Below are positions 1 to 8,337 of a DNA stretch of 64,000 nucleotides, one piece after another. The DNA is from Spartobacteria bacterium (GTDB lineage Bacteria > Verrucomicrobiota > Verrucomicrobiia > Chthoniobacterales > UBA10450): NCBI GenBank assembly GCA_021325495.1, contig JAJPGZ010000007.1, positions 124,001 through 188,000 on the forward strand. Reading direction: 5' to 3'. Each line of letters begins with the position of its first letter. The stretch's first letter is position 1. A program made the position numbers and the translations under genes. Under the pieces are notes generated by a model. It searched no databases. It was given only the letters and a program-made list of their open reading frames with translations, and had not been told where the DNA came from.

Positions 1-1683
1 AACGACGAGACCTTGCCGGCCGATAATTACATGAACGCGCCGTTGGCGAATTTCGTTTACCTCGACGCGCACGAAAAAATGCGCACCGCTTTGCATGAAG
101 TTCGCCACTCGTTAGGCAAAAGATATCCGCTTGTCATCGGCGGCGAAAAAATCTGGACCGATTCCACCATCGCCTCGATCAATCCGAGCAAGCCGGACGA
201 AATTATCGGTTTCCAATCCGAGGCGGAAATTCCGGAGGCAGAGCGCGCGGTCGGGGCGGCGAAAAAAGCATTCAACGATTGGAGCCGGACCCCATTCGAA
301 GAACGCTGCCAGCTTCTCGAACGCGTCGCCGCCATCATGGATCGACGTCGTTATGAGCTCGCCGCGCTCGAAGTTTACGAAGTGGGCAAAGCATGGGCCG
401 AAGCCGACGGCGACATTCGCGAGGCGATGGATTTTTGTTTGTTCTACGCGCAGGAAATGCGGCGCATCGGCCGGCCGCGATTGACCCAGCACGTTCCCGG
501 CGAAGAAAGTTATCATCATTACTGGCCGCGCGGCATCGCGCTTGTCATCGCGCCTTGGAATTTTCCGCTCGCGATTTTGACCGGCATGGTCACGGCCGCG
601 CTCGTCACCGGCAACACGGTCATCATGAAACCCGCGGAACAATCCGCCATCATCGCGTCGAAGTTGATGGAGATGATGGAGGAAGCGGGAATTCCGCCGG
701 GCGTTTTGAATTTTCTTACGGGCAAGGGCTCGCTCATCGGCGCGCACCTTGTCGATCATAAAGATGTCGATCTTATCGCCTTCACCGGCTCGCGGGAAGT
801 CGGTCTGCGCATTTGGAAAAGCGCCGGCGAAACGCGACCCGGCCAGCGCGAACTCAAGAAAGTCGTTTGCGAAATGGGCGGCAAGAACGCCGTCATTATC
901 GATTCCGACGCCGATCTCGATGAAGCAATCGTCGACACGGTTTATTCCGCGTTCGGTTATCAGGGACAAAAATGTTCCGCCTGTTCGCGCTTGATCGTGC
1001 TCGAAGAAAATTATTCGCGCGTGGTCGATCGCTTACTTTCCGCCGCCGCGAGTTTGCGCGTGGGAAATCCGGAAGACCCGGGTATCACCGTCGGTCCGGT
1101 CATCGATGAGACGGCTTACAAGCGCATCCGCGAGTACATCGACATCGGCAGAGCGGAAGCGACCCTCGCGTATCAAAAAGGAAATGTGCCGAAGGAAGGT
1201 TACTTTGTTCCGCCGACCATCTTCACCAATGTGCGACCGAATTTCCGCATCGGTTGCGAAGAAATTTTCGGCCCCTTCCTCAGCGTCTTCAAAGCGCACG
1301 ATCTCACCGAAGCGATCGACATCGCTAACTCGACCGAGTTTGCGCTCACCGCCGGATTTTTCTCGCGCAGTCCGGCCAACATCGAGCGCGCCAAAGCGGA
1401 GATCGTCGCCGGGAACGTCTATATAAATAGAAGCTGCACCGGCGCCGTCGTCGGCCGGCATCCGTTTGGCGGATTCAAAATGAGTGGCGGTGGAACAAAA
1501 GCCGGCGGCCCTGATTATCTGCTCAACTTCGTCGTTCCGCGCGTCGTCACCGAAAACATCATGCGTCACGGCTTCGCGCCCGAATCGACTCCGCTCTATC
1601 GCGACGAATTTCTTCCGCGCAAAGTCCGACGTCGCGTAAGATCGACATCGGAAAGATCGACAAGTACGGACGACGAATCGTGA
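1..1683 (+). CDS. L-glutamate gamma-semialdehyde (P5C) dehydrogenase, 5'-truncated by window edge; probable C-terminal half of PutA
   Basis: The reading frame is open from the first base of the window, so the N-terminus is missing. It oxidises P5C/glutamate semialdehyde to glutamate with NAD in proline catabolism. Counting from the first codon, the aldehyde dehydrogenase landmarks are Asn187 (APWNFPL), Glu291 (CEMGGKN) and the catalytic Cys325 (GQKCSA). The stretch preceding the domain (ANFVY..KRYPLVIGGE) resembles the linker that joins proline dehydrogenase to P5C dehydrogenase in bifunctional PutA proteins, so upstream DNA probably encodes PRODH; that is inference. The last residues (RSTSERSTSTDDES) are encoded by two copies of the dispersed M1 motif and look like a motif-derived tail rather than part of the fold. 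Confidence 0.9.
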   Translation, partial: NDETLPADNYMNAPLANFVYLDAHEKMRTALHEVRHSLGKRYPLVIGGEKIWTDSTIASINPSKPDEIIGFQSEAEIPEAERAVGAAKKAFNDWSRTPFEERCQLLERVAAIMDRRRYELAALEVYEVGKAWAEADGDIREAMDFCLFYAQEMRRIGRPRLTQHVPGEESYHHYWPRGIALVIAPWNFPLAILTGMVTAALVTGNTVIMKPAEQSAIIASKLMEMMEEAGIPPGVLNFLTGKGSLIGAHLVDHKDVDLIAFTGSREVGLRIWKSAGETRPGQRELKKVVCEMGGKNAVIIDSDADLDEAIVDTVYSAFGYQGQKCSACSRLIVLEENYSRVVDRLLSAAASLRVGNPEDPGITVGPVIDETAYKRIREYIDIGRAEATLAYQKGNVPKEGYFVPPTIFTNVRPNFRIGCEEIFGPFLSVFKAHDLTEAIDIANSTEFALTAGFFSRSPANIERAKAEIVAGNVYINRSCTGAVVGRHPFGGFKMSGGGTKAGGPDYLLNFVVPRVVTENIMRHGFAPESTPLYRDEFLPRKVRRRVRSTSERSTSTDDES

Positions 1684-1687
1684 TTCG

Positions 1688-1966
1688 TTAGTCCAGCGGC
1701 CGGCCTTTGAGCAAGAGCTTGATCACGGTCACGACCATGTAGACGACCGGCCAGGCCGACGCGAGCACGACCGCGCCGAACACCCACATTTCTTTGGCGC
1801 GTTCGCGCGCGGACTCGATCAGATATTGCTGCGCTAAATTTCGATGACGCGGTTCGCCATCGTCATCTGAAGAGGGCCAGTAGCCCCACGATCTGCCGAA
1901 ACCGGGATGAAAACAGGAATCCGTTTTCGGGAATTGCGCCGGGGAGAATGGCGGAGTCGGTTTCAC
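1688..1966 (-). CDS. Small hypothetical membrane protein (92 aa)
   Basis: I do not recognise the family. The protein has a polar N-terminal half containing WGYWPSSDDD, then one hydrophobic segment at about residues 62-85 (VFGAVVLASAWPVVYMVV), and a short basic end. It is probably anchored once in the inner membrane. It lies tail to tail with the P5C dehydrogenase gene, 4 bp apart. The start is uncertain because the first ATG gives a proline-rich lead with no clear signal peptide. Confidence 0.55.
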   Translation of the reverse strand: MKPTPPFSPAQFPKTDSCFHPGFGRSWGYWPSSDDDGEPRHRNLAQQYLIESARERAKEMWVFGAVVLASAWPVVYMVVTVIKLLLKGRPLD

Positions 1967-2106
1967 GGCTACTACTCCAAAGCTTTATTCGTTCCATCCA
2001 CCTTGCCACAGATGTCGGCAGATTAAAGTACGCAAAACGAGCGGCGGATTTTTCAACCCGCCGCTCGTTCCTAATGAGGCGCAGCGAACGCGTTCGCGTT
2101 CACTGC

Positions 2107-2116
2107 AAGATCGACA
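2107..2116 (+). repeat. Example M1 copy in the 3' trailer of the YXWXXGYW lipoprotein gene
   Basis: An exact AAGATCGACA followed by T lies a few bases past the stop codon of the minus-strand lipoprotein gene. It shows the typical gene-end placement of this motif. Confidence 0.9.
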
Positions 2117-2118
2117 TG

Positions 2119-2490
2119 TTATCGCCAGTGTCCGGGAATCCAAACCCAGCCGCCGCCGCGTTGCGCCCAATGACCTTCAACATAAACGGCGGTAGTGCGC
2201 GGCCTAACGACCCAATGGCCCGCGACCCAGGCGTAACGCCTTCCGTCCCATTGCCAGTAACCCTTCATCCAAACGTAATTCGGGCCGGGCGCGACAGTTT
2301 GCGTCTCCACCCGAATAGGCGGAGGCGCCTCAGTCACGACCACTTCACGCGCGGGCGCGACGACGGCGGGTGCCGGTCCGGTGGTGGTGACTTCGGTGGT
2401 GGTGGTTGTCGTTGTCACCGGCGGCGCTTCCTCCGCGCAGGCAGCCAGCAACAACGGCACAAATGCACACAAATAATGGTGTAGTTTCAT
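2119..2490 (-). CDS. YXWXXGYW-repeat lipoprotein (123 aa)
   Basis: I chose the ATG at 2490 because it is preceded by an AGAGGA ribosome binding site and opens a lipoprotein signal peptide (MKLHHYLCAFVPLLLAAC), with Cys18 as the expected lipidated residue. A Thr/Val/Pro-rich linker follows, then three aromatic repeats of the type YVWMKGYWQW, YAWVAGHW and WVWIPGHW, typical of YXWGXW-repeat surface proteins. The upstream in-frame ATG at 2544 would place a polar stretch before the signal peptide. The exact role is unknown; an envelope surface protein is inferred. It is divergent from rsmI with almost no intergenic space. Confidence 0.75.
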   Translation of the reverse strand: MKLHHYLCAFVPLLLAACAEEAPPVTTTTTTTEVTTTGPAPAVVAPAREVVVTEAPPPIRVETQTVAPGPNYVWMKGYWQWDGRRYAWVAGHWVVRPRTTAVYVEGHWAQRGGGWVWIPGHWR

Positions 2491-2549
2491 TGATAGTCCT
2501 CTTTCTGTTTCGATTTGGACGGTAAATCGGGTTTTAATTTTCAATCTTA

Positions 2550-3215
2550 ATGCTTTTCTTTATCGCCACACCGATCGGTAACCTCGGCGACATCACGCTG
2601 CGCGCGCTCGAAATCTTGCGCGATGTCGATCTTGTCGCAGCCGAGGACACGCGGCATTCGGGCGTTTTGTTGAAGCATTACCAAATCGACAAGCCGTTCA
2701 TTAGTTATCACGAACACAATGAAGCGATGCGGACGGCGCAATTGGTCGAGCGACTCGCCGCCGGTGAAAATATCGCGCTCATCACCGACGCCGGAATGCC
2801 GGGAATTTCCGATCCAGGCGCGCGCTTGATTCGCGAATGCATCAAACGCGAATTGCCATTCACGATTGTTCCCGGTCCGTCGTCGATTTTGACCGCGTTG
2901 ATCGGTTCCGGATTTTCGAGCGAGAAATTTTTCTTCGGCGGATTTTTGCCTAACAAAAGCGGCGGGCGTGAGCGCGAATTGCGCGCGGCGGCAGCGCGCG
3001 AGGAGACGACAATTTTCTTCGAGTCCCCTCATCGGCTGGTCAAGACCTTGCGTGCTTCGATCGACATCTTGCAAGATCGACAATTGTGCGTCGCGCGTGA
3101 GCTGACGAAGAAGTTTGAGGAATTTCGCCGCGGCGTTGCGGCGGACTTACTGAAGCATTACGAAGCGCGTCCGCCCAAGGGCGAAATCGTCCTCGTAATC
3201 TCCGCGCGCGAATAG
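2550..3215 (+). CDS. rsmI: 16S rRNA (cytidine1402-2'-O)-methyltransferase RsmI
   Basis: A SAM-dependent methyltransferase of the tetrapyrrole-methylase fold that modifies C1402 in the 16S rRNA decoding centre. The N-terminal FIATPIGNLGDIT and the AAEDTRHSG motif (about residues 30-38) are diagnostic, followed by ITDAGMPGISDPG and VPGPSS. At 221 aa it is shorter than E. coli RsmI (about 286 aa); the C-terminal extension is missing, as in several other lineages. An M1 copy is embedded in the C-terminal half and encodes LQDRQL. The next genes are rplU-rpmA, so it sits in a translation-related run. Confidence 0.95.
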   Translation: MLFFIATPIGNLGDITLRALEILRDVDLVAAEDTRHSGVLLKHYQIDKPFISYHEHNEAMRTAQLVERLAAGENIALITDAGMPGISDPGARLIRECIKRELPFTIVPGPSSILTALIGSGFSSEKFFFGGFLPNKSGGRERELRAAAAREETTIFFESPHRLVKTLRASIDILQDRQLCVARELTKKFEEFRRGVAADLLKHYEARPPKGEIVLVISARE

Positions 3216-3283
3216 ATACTTGCCAAGCGCGTCCGCCTGTGGGAATTTGCGCGGCTTTTCCCCCGGAAGCACCCCTTTCCCGT

Positions 3284-3613
3284 ATGACTTACGCAATTAT
3301 CAAAACCGGCGGTCGCCAGTATCGCGTCGCGGAAGGCGACACGGTCGATGTCGATCTTCTCGACGTCGAGCCGGGCAAAACAGCGACGTTCGAGGTTTTG
3401 ATGCACGTCGATGGCGATAAGATCACGCACGGCGGAAGCGGCAAAGTGACGGGCGAAGTGGTCGAGCAGCGCAAAGACAAAAAAGTCATCGCGTTCAAAT
3501 ACCGACGTCGCAAAGGTTATCACCGCACCGTCGGCCATCGTCGCAAACTCACGCGAGTGAAAATTAAATCCATCGGCGGTAGCGCGAAGAAATCAGCGAA
3601 GAAGGACGAATAG
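3284..3613 (+). CDS. rplU: 50S ribosomal protein L21
   Basis: The start is the ATG at 3284, giving the conserved N-terminus [19 protein letters not shown] and 109 aa, near the usual 103-105 aa. Upstream in-frame codons would add a non-conserved leader. L21 binds 23S rRNA in the large subunit. The C-terminal motif [14 protein letters not shown] is recognisable as the family's FKRRKnyrr..GHRQ end, followed by a basic tail. It is transcribed with rpmA 2 bp downstream, the standard rplU-rpmA order. An M1 copy at 3349 encodes the [10 protein letters not shown] region, where it fits the natural sequence. Confidence 0.97.
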   Translation: MTYAIIKTGGRQYRVAEGDTVDVDLLDVEPGKTATFEVLMHVDGDKITHGGSGKVTGEVVEQRKDKKVIAFKYRRRKGYHRTVGHRRKLTRVKIKSIGGSAKKSAKKDE

Positions 3614-3615
3614 TC

Positions 3616-3873
3616 ATGGCCCACAAAAAAGGACAAGGCAGCGTTAAGAATGGCCGCGACAGCGTCAGCAAACGTCTGGGCGTAAAAAAATTTGGCAGCG
3701 AAATGGTCGTGGCCGGGAACATCATCATCCGCCAGCGCGGCACGAAATTTCTTCCGGGCAAAAACGTTGGCCTCGGCCGCGATTACACCATCTTCGCGCT
3801 CGTTGACGGCAACGTTCGTTTCGATCGCCAGGGCCGGCGCGTGAATGTCGATCCCGTGGTCGCGAAAAAGTAA
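3616..3873 (+). CDS. rpmA: 50S ribosomal protein L27
   Basis: An 85-aa protein beginning [16 protein letters not shown], the classical L27 N-terminus that reaches the peptidyl transferase centre. It has no Firmicutes-type cleaved leader. [21 protein letters not shown] is also conserved. It is the second gene of the rplU-rpmA pair. Two bases beyond the stop codon an M1 copy (3875-3884) begins. Confidence 0.98.
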   Translation: MAHKKGQGSVKNGRDSVSKRLGVKKFGSEMVVAGNIIIRQRGTKFLPGKNVGLGRDYTIFALVDGNVRFDRQGRRVNVDPVVAKK

Positions 3874-3960
3874 TTGTCGATCTTACGACCGGACGTAAGG
3901 CCGGGTCCGATTTCAGCGGTTGTGATTGCAGCCGTGCTTGCGGTATAACGGGAATTCTCC

Positions 3961-4566
3961 ATGAACAAATACAAGACGTATCTTCTTTTCGGCGCGCCCG
4001 GCAGCGGCAAAGGCACGCAAGGCAAAACGCTCGGAAGTATCCCGCGTTTTTATCATTGCCCATGCGGCGACGTCTTTCGCTCGATCGACACACGCACGGA
4101 AGTCGGCAAAGCGTTCATGGATTATTCGAGCAAAGGCCAGCTCGTGCCTGATGAGATCACAGTTGAATTGTGGAAGGAAGCGATCGACGCCGCGGTCGAT
4201 GCGCACAAATTCAAACCCGACATCGACACGCTCGTGCTCGATGGCATTCCGCGAAATGTGAATCAGGCGAAGCTGATGCGGGAGCTGATCGAGGTGGAGA
4301 AAGTGTTCCATCTCGCCTGTCCGAATCGCGAGACCTTGTATTTCCGCCTGCGTAAACGCGCGCTGAAAGACAACCGGCTCGATGATGCGAACGATGAAGT
4401 GATTCAGCGCCGGCTCGACGTTTACGAAAACGAATCGAAACCGGTTCTCACCTTTTATCCGAAGGATTGCATCACGGTCGTTGACGCGATGCAGGCGCCG
4501 CACAAGGTTTTGTTCGACATTCTCGCCAGCGTTAACGGCGTGAACGGACAACATGCAGCAGTTTGA
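3961..4566 (+). CDS. adk: Adenylate kinase family nucleoside monophosphate kinase
   Basis: The P-loop GAPGSGKGT is at residues 11-19. It is followed by a CGDVFRS NMP-binding segment, LDGIPRN (equivalent of LDGFPR), and a short lid (FRLRKRALKDNRLDD) without zinc cysteines. The length of 201 aa fits a short-lid adenylate kinase that interconverts AMP, ADP and ATP in the cytoplasm. IPRN in place of FPRT and the Cys-rich FYHCPCGD are unusual, so another NMP specificity cannot be excluded. Its last 14 bases overlap the start of the zinc-ribbon gene that follows. Confidence 0.85.
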   Translation: MNKYKTYLLFGAPGSGKGTQGKTLGSIPRFYHCPCGDVFRSIDTRTEVGKAFMDYSSKGQLVPDEITVELWKEAIDAAVDAHKFKPDIDTLVLDGIPRNVNQAKLMRELIEVEKVFHLACPNRETLYFRLRKRALKDNRLDDANDEVIQRRLDVYENESKPVLTFYPKDCITVVDAMQAPHKVLFDILASVNGVNGQHAAV

Positions 4567-4792
4567 AAATTTCACCGCCTCGACTCTCTACTGCGAGAAG
4601 TGCAAAGCCACCAACCCGGTCCGCGAGCGGCTGCTCCTGGTTTTGCCGGAGAAGGAAATCTTCGATTATCTCTGCACCGAATGCGGCTCGTCCGTCGGCT
4701 CGCGTGAAGTCACCGCCGGCGAAAAGATGATGACGCAGGCGATGCAACCAAAACGGCGTCGCGCCATTCCTCTTCGACCGCAAATTCGTTAG
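4553..4792 (+). CDS. Small zinc-ribbon protein (79 aa)
   Basis: Two CxxC pairs (YCEKC at about residues 13-17 and LCTEC at about 40-44) form a likely treble-clef/zinc-ribbon site, followed by a basic tail (KRRRAIPLRPQIR). It overlaps adk by 14 bp and ends 7 bp before fmt, so the three genes are probably cotranscribed. I do not recognise a named family. A nucleic-acid-binding or rubredoxin-like role is only inference. Confidence 0.7.
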   Translation: MQQFENFTASTLYCEKCKATNPVRERLLLVLPEKEIFDYLCTECGSSVGSREVTAGEKMMTQAMQPKRRRAIPLRPQIR

Positions 4793-4799
4793 GCGCGAG

Positions 4800-5723
4800 A
4801 TGCGCATTGTTTTCATCGGCACGGGCGAAATCGGTGTGCCAACGTTGCGCGCGTTGCGCGAATCGGAACACGAGATCGTCGCCGTCGTAACGCAGCCGGA
4901 CAAACCGGTCGGACGCTCACAGAAAATCGAAGCGCCGCCGATCAAACGCGCCGCGCTCGAAATGAAGATGTCGATCTTGCAACCGACGCGAATGAAAGAT
5001 CGCCAATCGATTGAAGACATTCGCGCGTTGCAACCGGACGCGATCGTCGTCGTCGCCTACGGCCAAATTCTTCCGCGCGATGTGCTCGAGATTCCGCGCG
5101 TCGCGTGTTTGAACGTGCACGCATCGTTGCTCCCGCGCTGGCGCGGCGCTGCGCCGATTCAATACGCCATCGCCGCGGGCGATCGCGAGACCGGCGTCAC
5201 CATCATGTACATGGATGAAGGTCTCGATACCGGAGATATTTTGCTGCAACGCAAGATCGACATCTTGCCTAACGAGACCGGCGGATCGTTGCATGATCGG
5301 CTCGCCGAGATTGCGCCGAGTGCGCTACTCGACGCGTTGAAACTGTTTCCAAATGCGCCGCGCGTTCCACAGGACGATTCGCATGCGACGCTGGCGCCGA
5401 AATTGAAACGCGAGGATGGCGAAATTAATTGGAACGAATCGGCGGAAGTGATCGAAAGAAAAATCCGCGCGTTCAATCCCTGGCCGGGCGCGTTCTCTAA
5501 GATCGACAATCGCAATTTAAAAATCTTTTCAGCAACGATTGTCGATCTTAGTGGGAAGCCGGGAACAATTTCGCAATCCGCGGACGAGCTAGTTATCGCC
5601 GCGCGCGATCGCGCATTCTCGCTCCGCGAAGTGCAACTTGAAGGCAAACGCCGCATGAACGCCGCGGAATTCTTGCGCGGCCACGCCAATCTGCTCCGGG
5701 GAGCACAGGCCGCTGGCCTGTAG
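4800..5723 (+). CDS. fmt: Methionyl-tRNA formyltransferase
   Basis: It formylates initiator Met-tRNA with 10-formyl-THF. The N-terminal [15 protein letters not shown], the catalytic region [18 protein letters not shown] (His107) and the downstream metal/cofactor region around MDEGLDTGD are all intact. The C-terminal OB-type domain is present ([10 protein letters not shown] and following). The last residues ([10 protein letters not shown]) and the stop codon are supplied by a palindromic element that begins at 5698, so the natural C-terminus has been rewritten by insertion. Three M1 copies (4969, 5253, 5499) and one just downstream of the last (5540) lie inside the gene. Confidence 0.95.
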   Translation: MRIVFIGTGEIGVPTLRALRESEHEIVAVVTQPDKPVGRSQKIEAPPIKRAALEMKMSILQPTRMKDRQSIEDIRALQPDAIVVVAYGQILPRDVLEIPRVACLNVHASLLPRWRGAAPIQYAIAAGDRETGVTIMYMDEGLDTGDILLQRKIDILPNETGGSLHDRLAEIAPSALLDALKLFPNAPRVPQDDSHATLAPKLKREDGEINWNESAEVIERKIRAFNPWPGAFSKIDNRNLKIFSATIVDLSGKPGTISQSADELVIAARDRAFSLREVQLEGKRRMNAAEFLRGHANLLRGAQAAGL

Positions 5724-5800
5724 TTACCGGCGGCTCGCCGGTAATATCCGGAAATCTCAGCGAGCCGCCGAGATCAACAGGCGGGCCGCCTGTGCTCCCC
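5698..5800. repeat. Palindromic element copy A, overlapping fmt 3' end
   Basis: A 103-bp element bounded by the inverted repeat GGGGAGCACAGGC and GCCTGTGCTCCCC, with further internal pairing (GGCGGCTCGCC and GCGAGCCGCC). It provides the fmt stop codon and fills most of the fmt-pyrH intergenic region. Two relatives lie inside dnaE2 (48578-48661 and 50891-51001). It behaves like a REP/MITE-sized palindromic unit; no ORF is carried. Confidence 0.85.
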
Positions 5801-5877
5801 AGAATCGCGAACAGACGCGCGATCATCCGCAATTTGCTTTCCAAAGCGTAACCGCTCTTGTTTCATCTCACTCGCCC

Positions 5878-6624
5878 ATGAAAACGGAAGCACCGGTCTA
5901 TAAACGCATCGTGCTGAAGTTGAGCGGCGAGGCATTGCGGGAAGCTGGCGCGCGCGAAAATATTTCGCCGCATGTCGTGCACGAAATCGCGAAACGGATC
6001 ACCGAAGTGCACGATCTCGGCGTGCAGGTGGCGGTCGTGATCGGCGGTGGAAATATCTGGCGCGGACTGGCGGCGGCCGATCGCGGGATGGATCGCACTA
6101 CGGCCGATTACATGGGCATGCTGGCCACGATCATCAACGGCATGGCGCTCAAGAGCGCGCTCGAACAACTCGGTGTGCAAACCCGCGTGCAAACAGCAAT
6201 CGAGATGAAGAACGTGGCCGAACCGTTCATTCTCGGCCGCGCCATTCGACATTTGGAATTGAATCGCGTGGTCGTTTTCGTCGCCGGCACGGGCAATCCC
6301 TATTTTTCCACCGACACGACGGCAGCGTTACGCGCGAGCGAGATTCGCGCGGATGTGATTTTGAAAGCGACGAAAGTGGACGGCGTTTACGACAGCGATC
6401 CGAACAAAAACAAAAACGCGAAGCGCTACGAACGCATCAGCTACAGTGAAGCGCTGACGAAACGTTTGCAGGTGATGGATTCGACCGCGTTCAGTCTTTG
6501 CATGGACAATCGCATCCCGATCATCGTCTTCGATATGAACCAACCGACGAATTTTCGCGACGCCGTGCTCGGGCGAAAAGTCGGGACGCTCGTTGCCGAT
6601 GAAGCGGAGACAGACAAAAATTAA
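5878..6624 (+). CDS. pyrH: UMP kinase
   Basis: A hexameric bacterial UMP kinase of the amino-acid-kinase fold that phosphorylates UMP to UDP. The signatures are [39 protein letters not shown] and [18 protein letters not shown]. The length (248 aa) is normal. The ATG at 5878 is the natural start for the [17 protein letters not shown] lead. It is followed 3 bp later by frr, the common pyrH-frr pair. No M1 copy lies in pyrH, within one of the longer M1-free gaps (5549-7197). Confidence 0.97.
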   Translation: MKTEAPVYKRIVLKLSGEALREAGARENISPHVVHEIAKRITEVHDLGVQVAVVIGGGNIWRGLAAADRGMDRTTADYMGMLATIINGMALKSALEQLGVQTRVQTAIEMKNVAEPFILGRAIRHLELNRVVVFVAGTGNPYFSTDTTAALRASEIRADVILKATKVDGVYDSDPNKNKNAKRYERISYSEALTKRLQVMDSTAFSLCMDNRIPIIVFDMNQPTNFRDAVLGRKVGTLVADEAETDKN

Positions 6625-6627
6625 TTT

Positions 6628-7188
6628 ATGACCAGCGACGATGTTTTGCTCGAGACCGAGATGGCGATGGAGAAAAGCGTGGATTACATGGTGCACGAGT
6701 TCGCCTCCGTGCGCACGGGCAAGGCGTCGCCCGCGCTGGTGGAGAACATCGACGTGCAGGCGTACGGCTCGGCTATGAAGCTGAAGCAGCTTGCGCTCAT
6801 CAGCACGCCGGAAGCGCGGCTGCTCGTCATTCAACCGTTCGACGCCAGCACCGTGCAGGACATCGAACGCGCATTGAAGGAATCCAATATCGGTATCCAA
6901 CCGGCGGTAGACGGAAAAATCATTCGATTGCCGATTCCAGAATTGTCGGAGGAACGCCGCAAAGATTTGGCGAAATCGCTCCACAAAATGGCGGAGGAAG
7001 CGCGCGTGCGCGTGCGCGCAAATCGTCGCTCGGCCATGGATGATGCGAAAAAAATGAAAGCTTCCGGCGACCTAACCGAAGACGGCCAGCGCGATTTGGA
7101 AGGCGAAGTTCAAAAACTGACTGATCGATTCGTGAAGTCGATCGACGATCATCTCGAGCGCAAAGAAGCCGAGATTATGAAGGTGTAG
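6628..7188 (+). CDS. frr: Ribosome recycling factor
   Basis: A 186-aa protein that works with EF-G to split post-termination ribosomes. Typical segments are ASVRTGKASPALVENIDVQAYGS near the N-terminus, PFDAST, and the helical C-terminal half with EERRKDLAKSLHKMAEEARVRVRANRR. The length is the family norm. It lies directly behind pyrH. Two M1 copies (7197 and 7213, 16 bp step) and one M2 copy follow its stop codon, in the gap before the next convergent gene. Confidence 0.97.
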   Translation: MTSDDVLLETEMAMEKSVDYMVHEFASVRTGKASPALVENIDVQAYGSAMKLKQLALISTPEARLLVIQPFDASTVQDIERALKESNIGIQPAVDGKIIRLPIPELSEERRKDLAKSLHKMAEEARVRVRANRRSAMDDAKKMKASGDLTEDGQRDLEGEVQKLTDRFVKSIDDHLERKEAEIMKV

Positions 7189-7224
7189 TCGATTGTAAGA
7201 TCGACATCTTGCAAGATCGACAAG

Positions 7225-8037
7225 TTACAGCCTAACGAGATCGAGCAGGAACTGGCACCAAAGATAAACCATCCCGCGCAGCGAATATTTCACATGTGTG
7301 TCGGTTGCCGGTTTTAAAATTCCGGCGCTGACATTGTGGGCGATTTGATCGCGCAGATCGTTTTCGATTTCCTTCTCGATCTTGTCCTCATCCATCCGCT
7401 CGACCGCGGTAAGATCGACATCGTTGTCCCGCAAAAATTGCCGATGGCTTTGGTAAAGCTGCCAGAATGATTGATCGGGCCGCTGGCGATTGATGCGGAA
7501 TTGCGGCGTGAGTTTGAGACCGTAGGAGAGCGGATAATTCCACGTCGTCCAGATCACGCCCTTCGCCCGCGACGAGATGCGCAAATAATAAAACGACAGA
7601 TCGTGCTGCTCGTTCAAACAGATCGTTGCCTGCGCCCGATCTTCCTCTTTGTAAAACAGCCGGAAAAATTGCCGGTAATCTTCCCAGTCCCAACCGGTGT
7701 CGTTCAATTGCACGAACCCTTCATTCTCGATCTCGCGCGTAATGTCGGTGAGTGAGGGAAAAACATCGGGACTCGGCGCCGATTTCGGGCGCAATTGTTT
7801 TTCCTTCGGCAAACGCAACGCGCGAATGCGGGTGAGAATTTCCAGCCAGGGCAGAAAGAGCCAACTCAAGCCGCCTAACAAACCGAGCCAGACATTGCCG
7901 GTGATGAAGTAGACCAGCAGATAGGACGCGGCCAAGATTCCGAGCGCGCCCGCCTTTTGCGAAAACGAACTTTGAAAGCTGCGCAGGGCGATGCTCAGCA
8001 CCGCTACGCCCAGCGTGAGGAGAAAACCAAACAGCAT
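7225..8037 (-). CDS. Hypothetical membrane protein with large cytosolic domain (270 aa)
   Basis: Three hydrophobic segments occupy about residues 1-70 (LFGFLLTLGVAVLSIAL, AGALGILAASYLLVYFIT, NVWLGLLGGLSWLFLPW). They are followed by a soluble domain rich in aromatic and charged residues (DWEDYRQFFRLFYKE) and a hydrophobic end (YLWCQFLLDLVRL). I do not recognise a named family; probably a conserved verrucomicrobial protein. Its start overlaps the stop codon of the glutaredoxin gene upstream (TAATG), so the two are translationally coupled. An M1 copy at 7411 encodes NDVDL. Confidence 0.75.
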   Translation of the reverse strand: MLFGFLLTLGVAVLSIALRSFQSSFSQKAGALGILAASYLLVYFITGNVWLGLLGGLSWLFLPWLEILTRIRALRLPKEKQLRPKSAPSPDVFPSLTDITREIENEGFVQLNDTGWDWEDYRQFFRLFYKEEDRAQATICLNEQHDLSFYYLRISSRAKGVIWTTWNYPLSYGLKLTPQFRINRQRPDQSFWQLYQSHRQFLRDNDVDLTAVERMDEDKIEKEIENDLRDQIAHNVSAGILKPATDTHVKYSLRGMVYLWCQFLLDLVRL

Positions 8038-8291
8038 TAGGGATCGATCCCGTGCTCGTGCAAAAATTTCTGGAGTTGATCGGTATCGAAATTCGCCAGC
8101 ACCTTGTCTTCGTCCGCCACCAACGTCGGCACGTAGGTTTGCTCGGACAACGACTTCATCTCCTCATACGCTTGTCGATCTTGCCCGACGTCGATCTCGA
8201 CAAATTTGTAGCCGCGCTCGGTCAGAAATTCCTTCGCGTCGATGCACCACGAGCACCATTCCCGGCTGTAGAGTTTCAACTCGCTCGGCAT
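8037..8291 (-). CDS. Glutaredoxin-like protein
   Basis: An 84-aa thioredoxin-fold protein with an N-terminal beta strand (LKLYSREWCSWC) whose CSWC pair at about residues 13-16 is a dithiol active site, and the cis-proline motif YVPTLV at about residues 53-58. This matches the small glutaredoxin/NrdH class that reduces disulfides in the cytoplasm. An M1 copy encodes GQDRQ in the loop before the second helix. It is coupled to the membrane protein gene downstream by a TAATG overlap. Confidence 0.85.
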   Translation of the reverse strand: MPSELKLYSREWCSWCIDAKEFLTERGYKFVEIDVGQDRQAYEEMKSLSEQTYVPTLVADEDKVLANFDTDQLQKFLHEHGIDP

Positions 8292-8337
8292 AAAATCAAA
8301 AATAGAACAAGCGTTCGCGGGTCGTCAATTGACTGAC

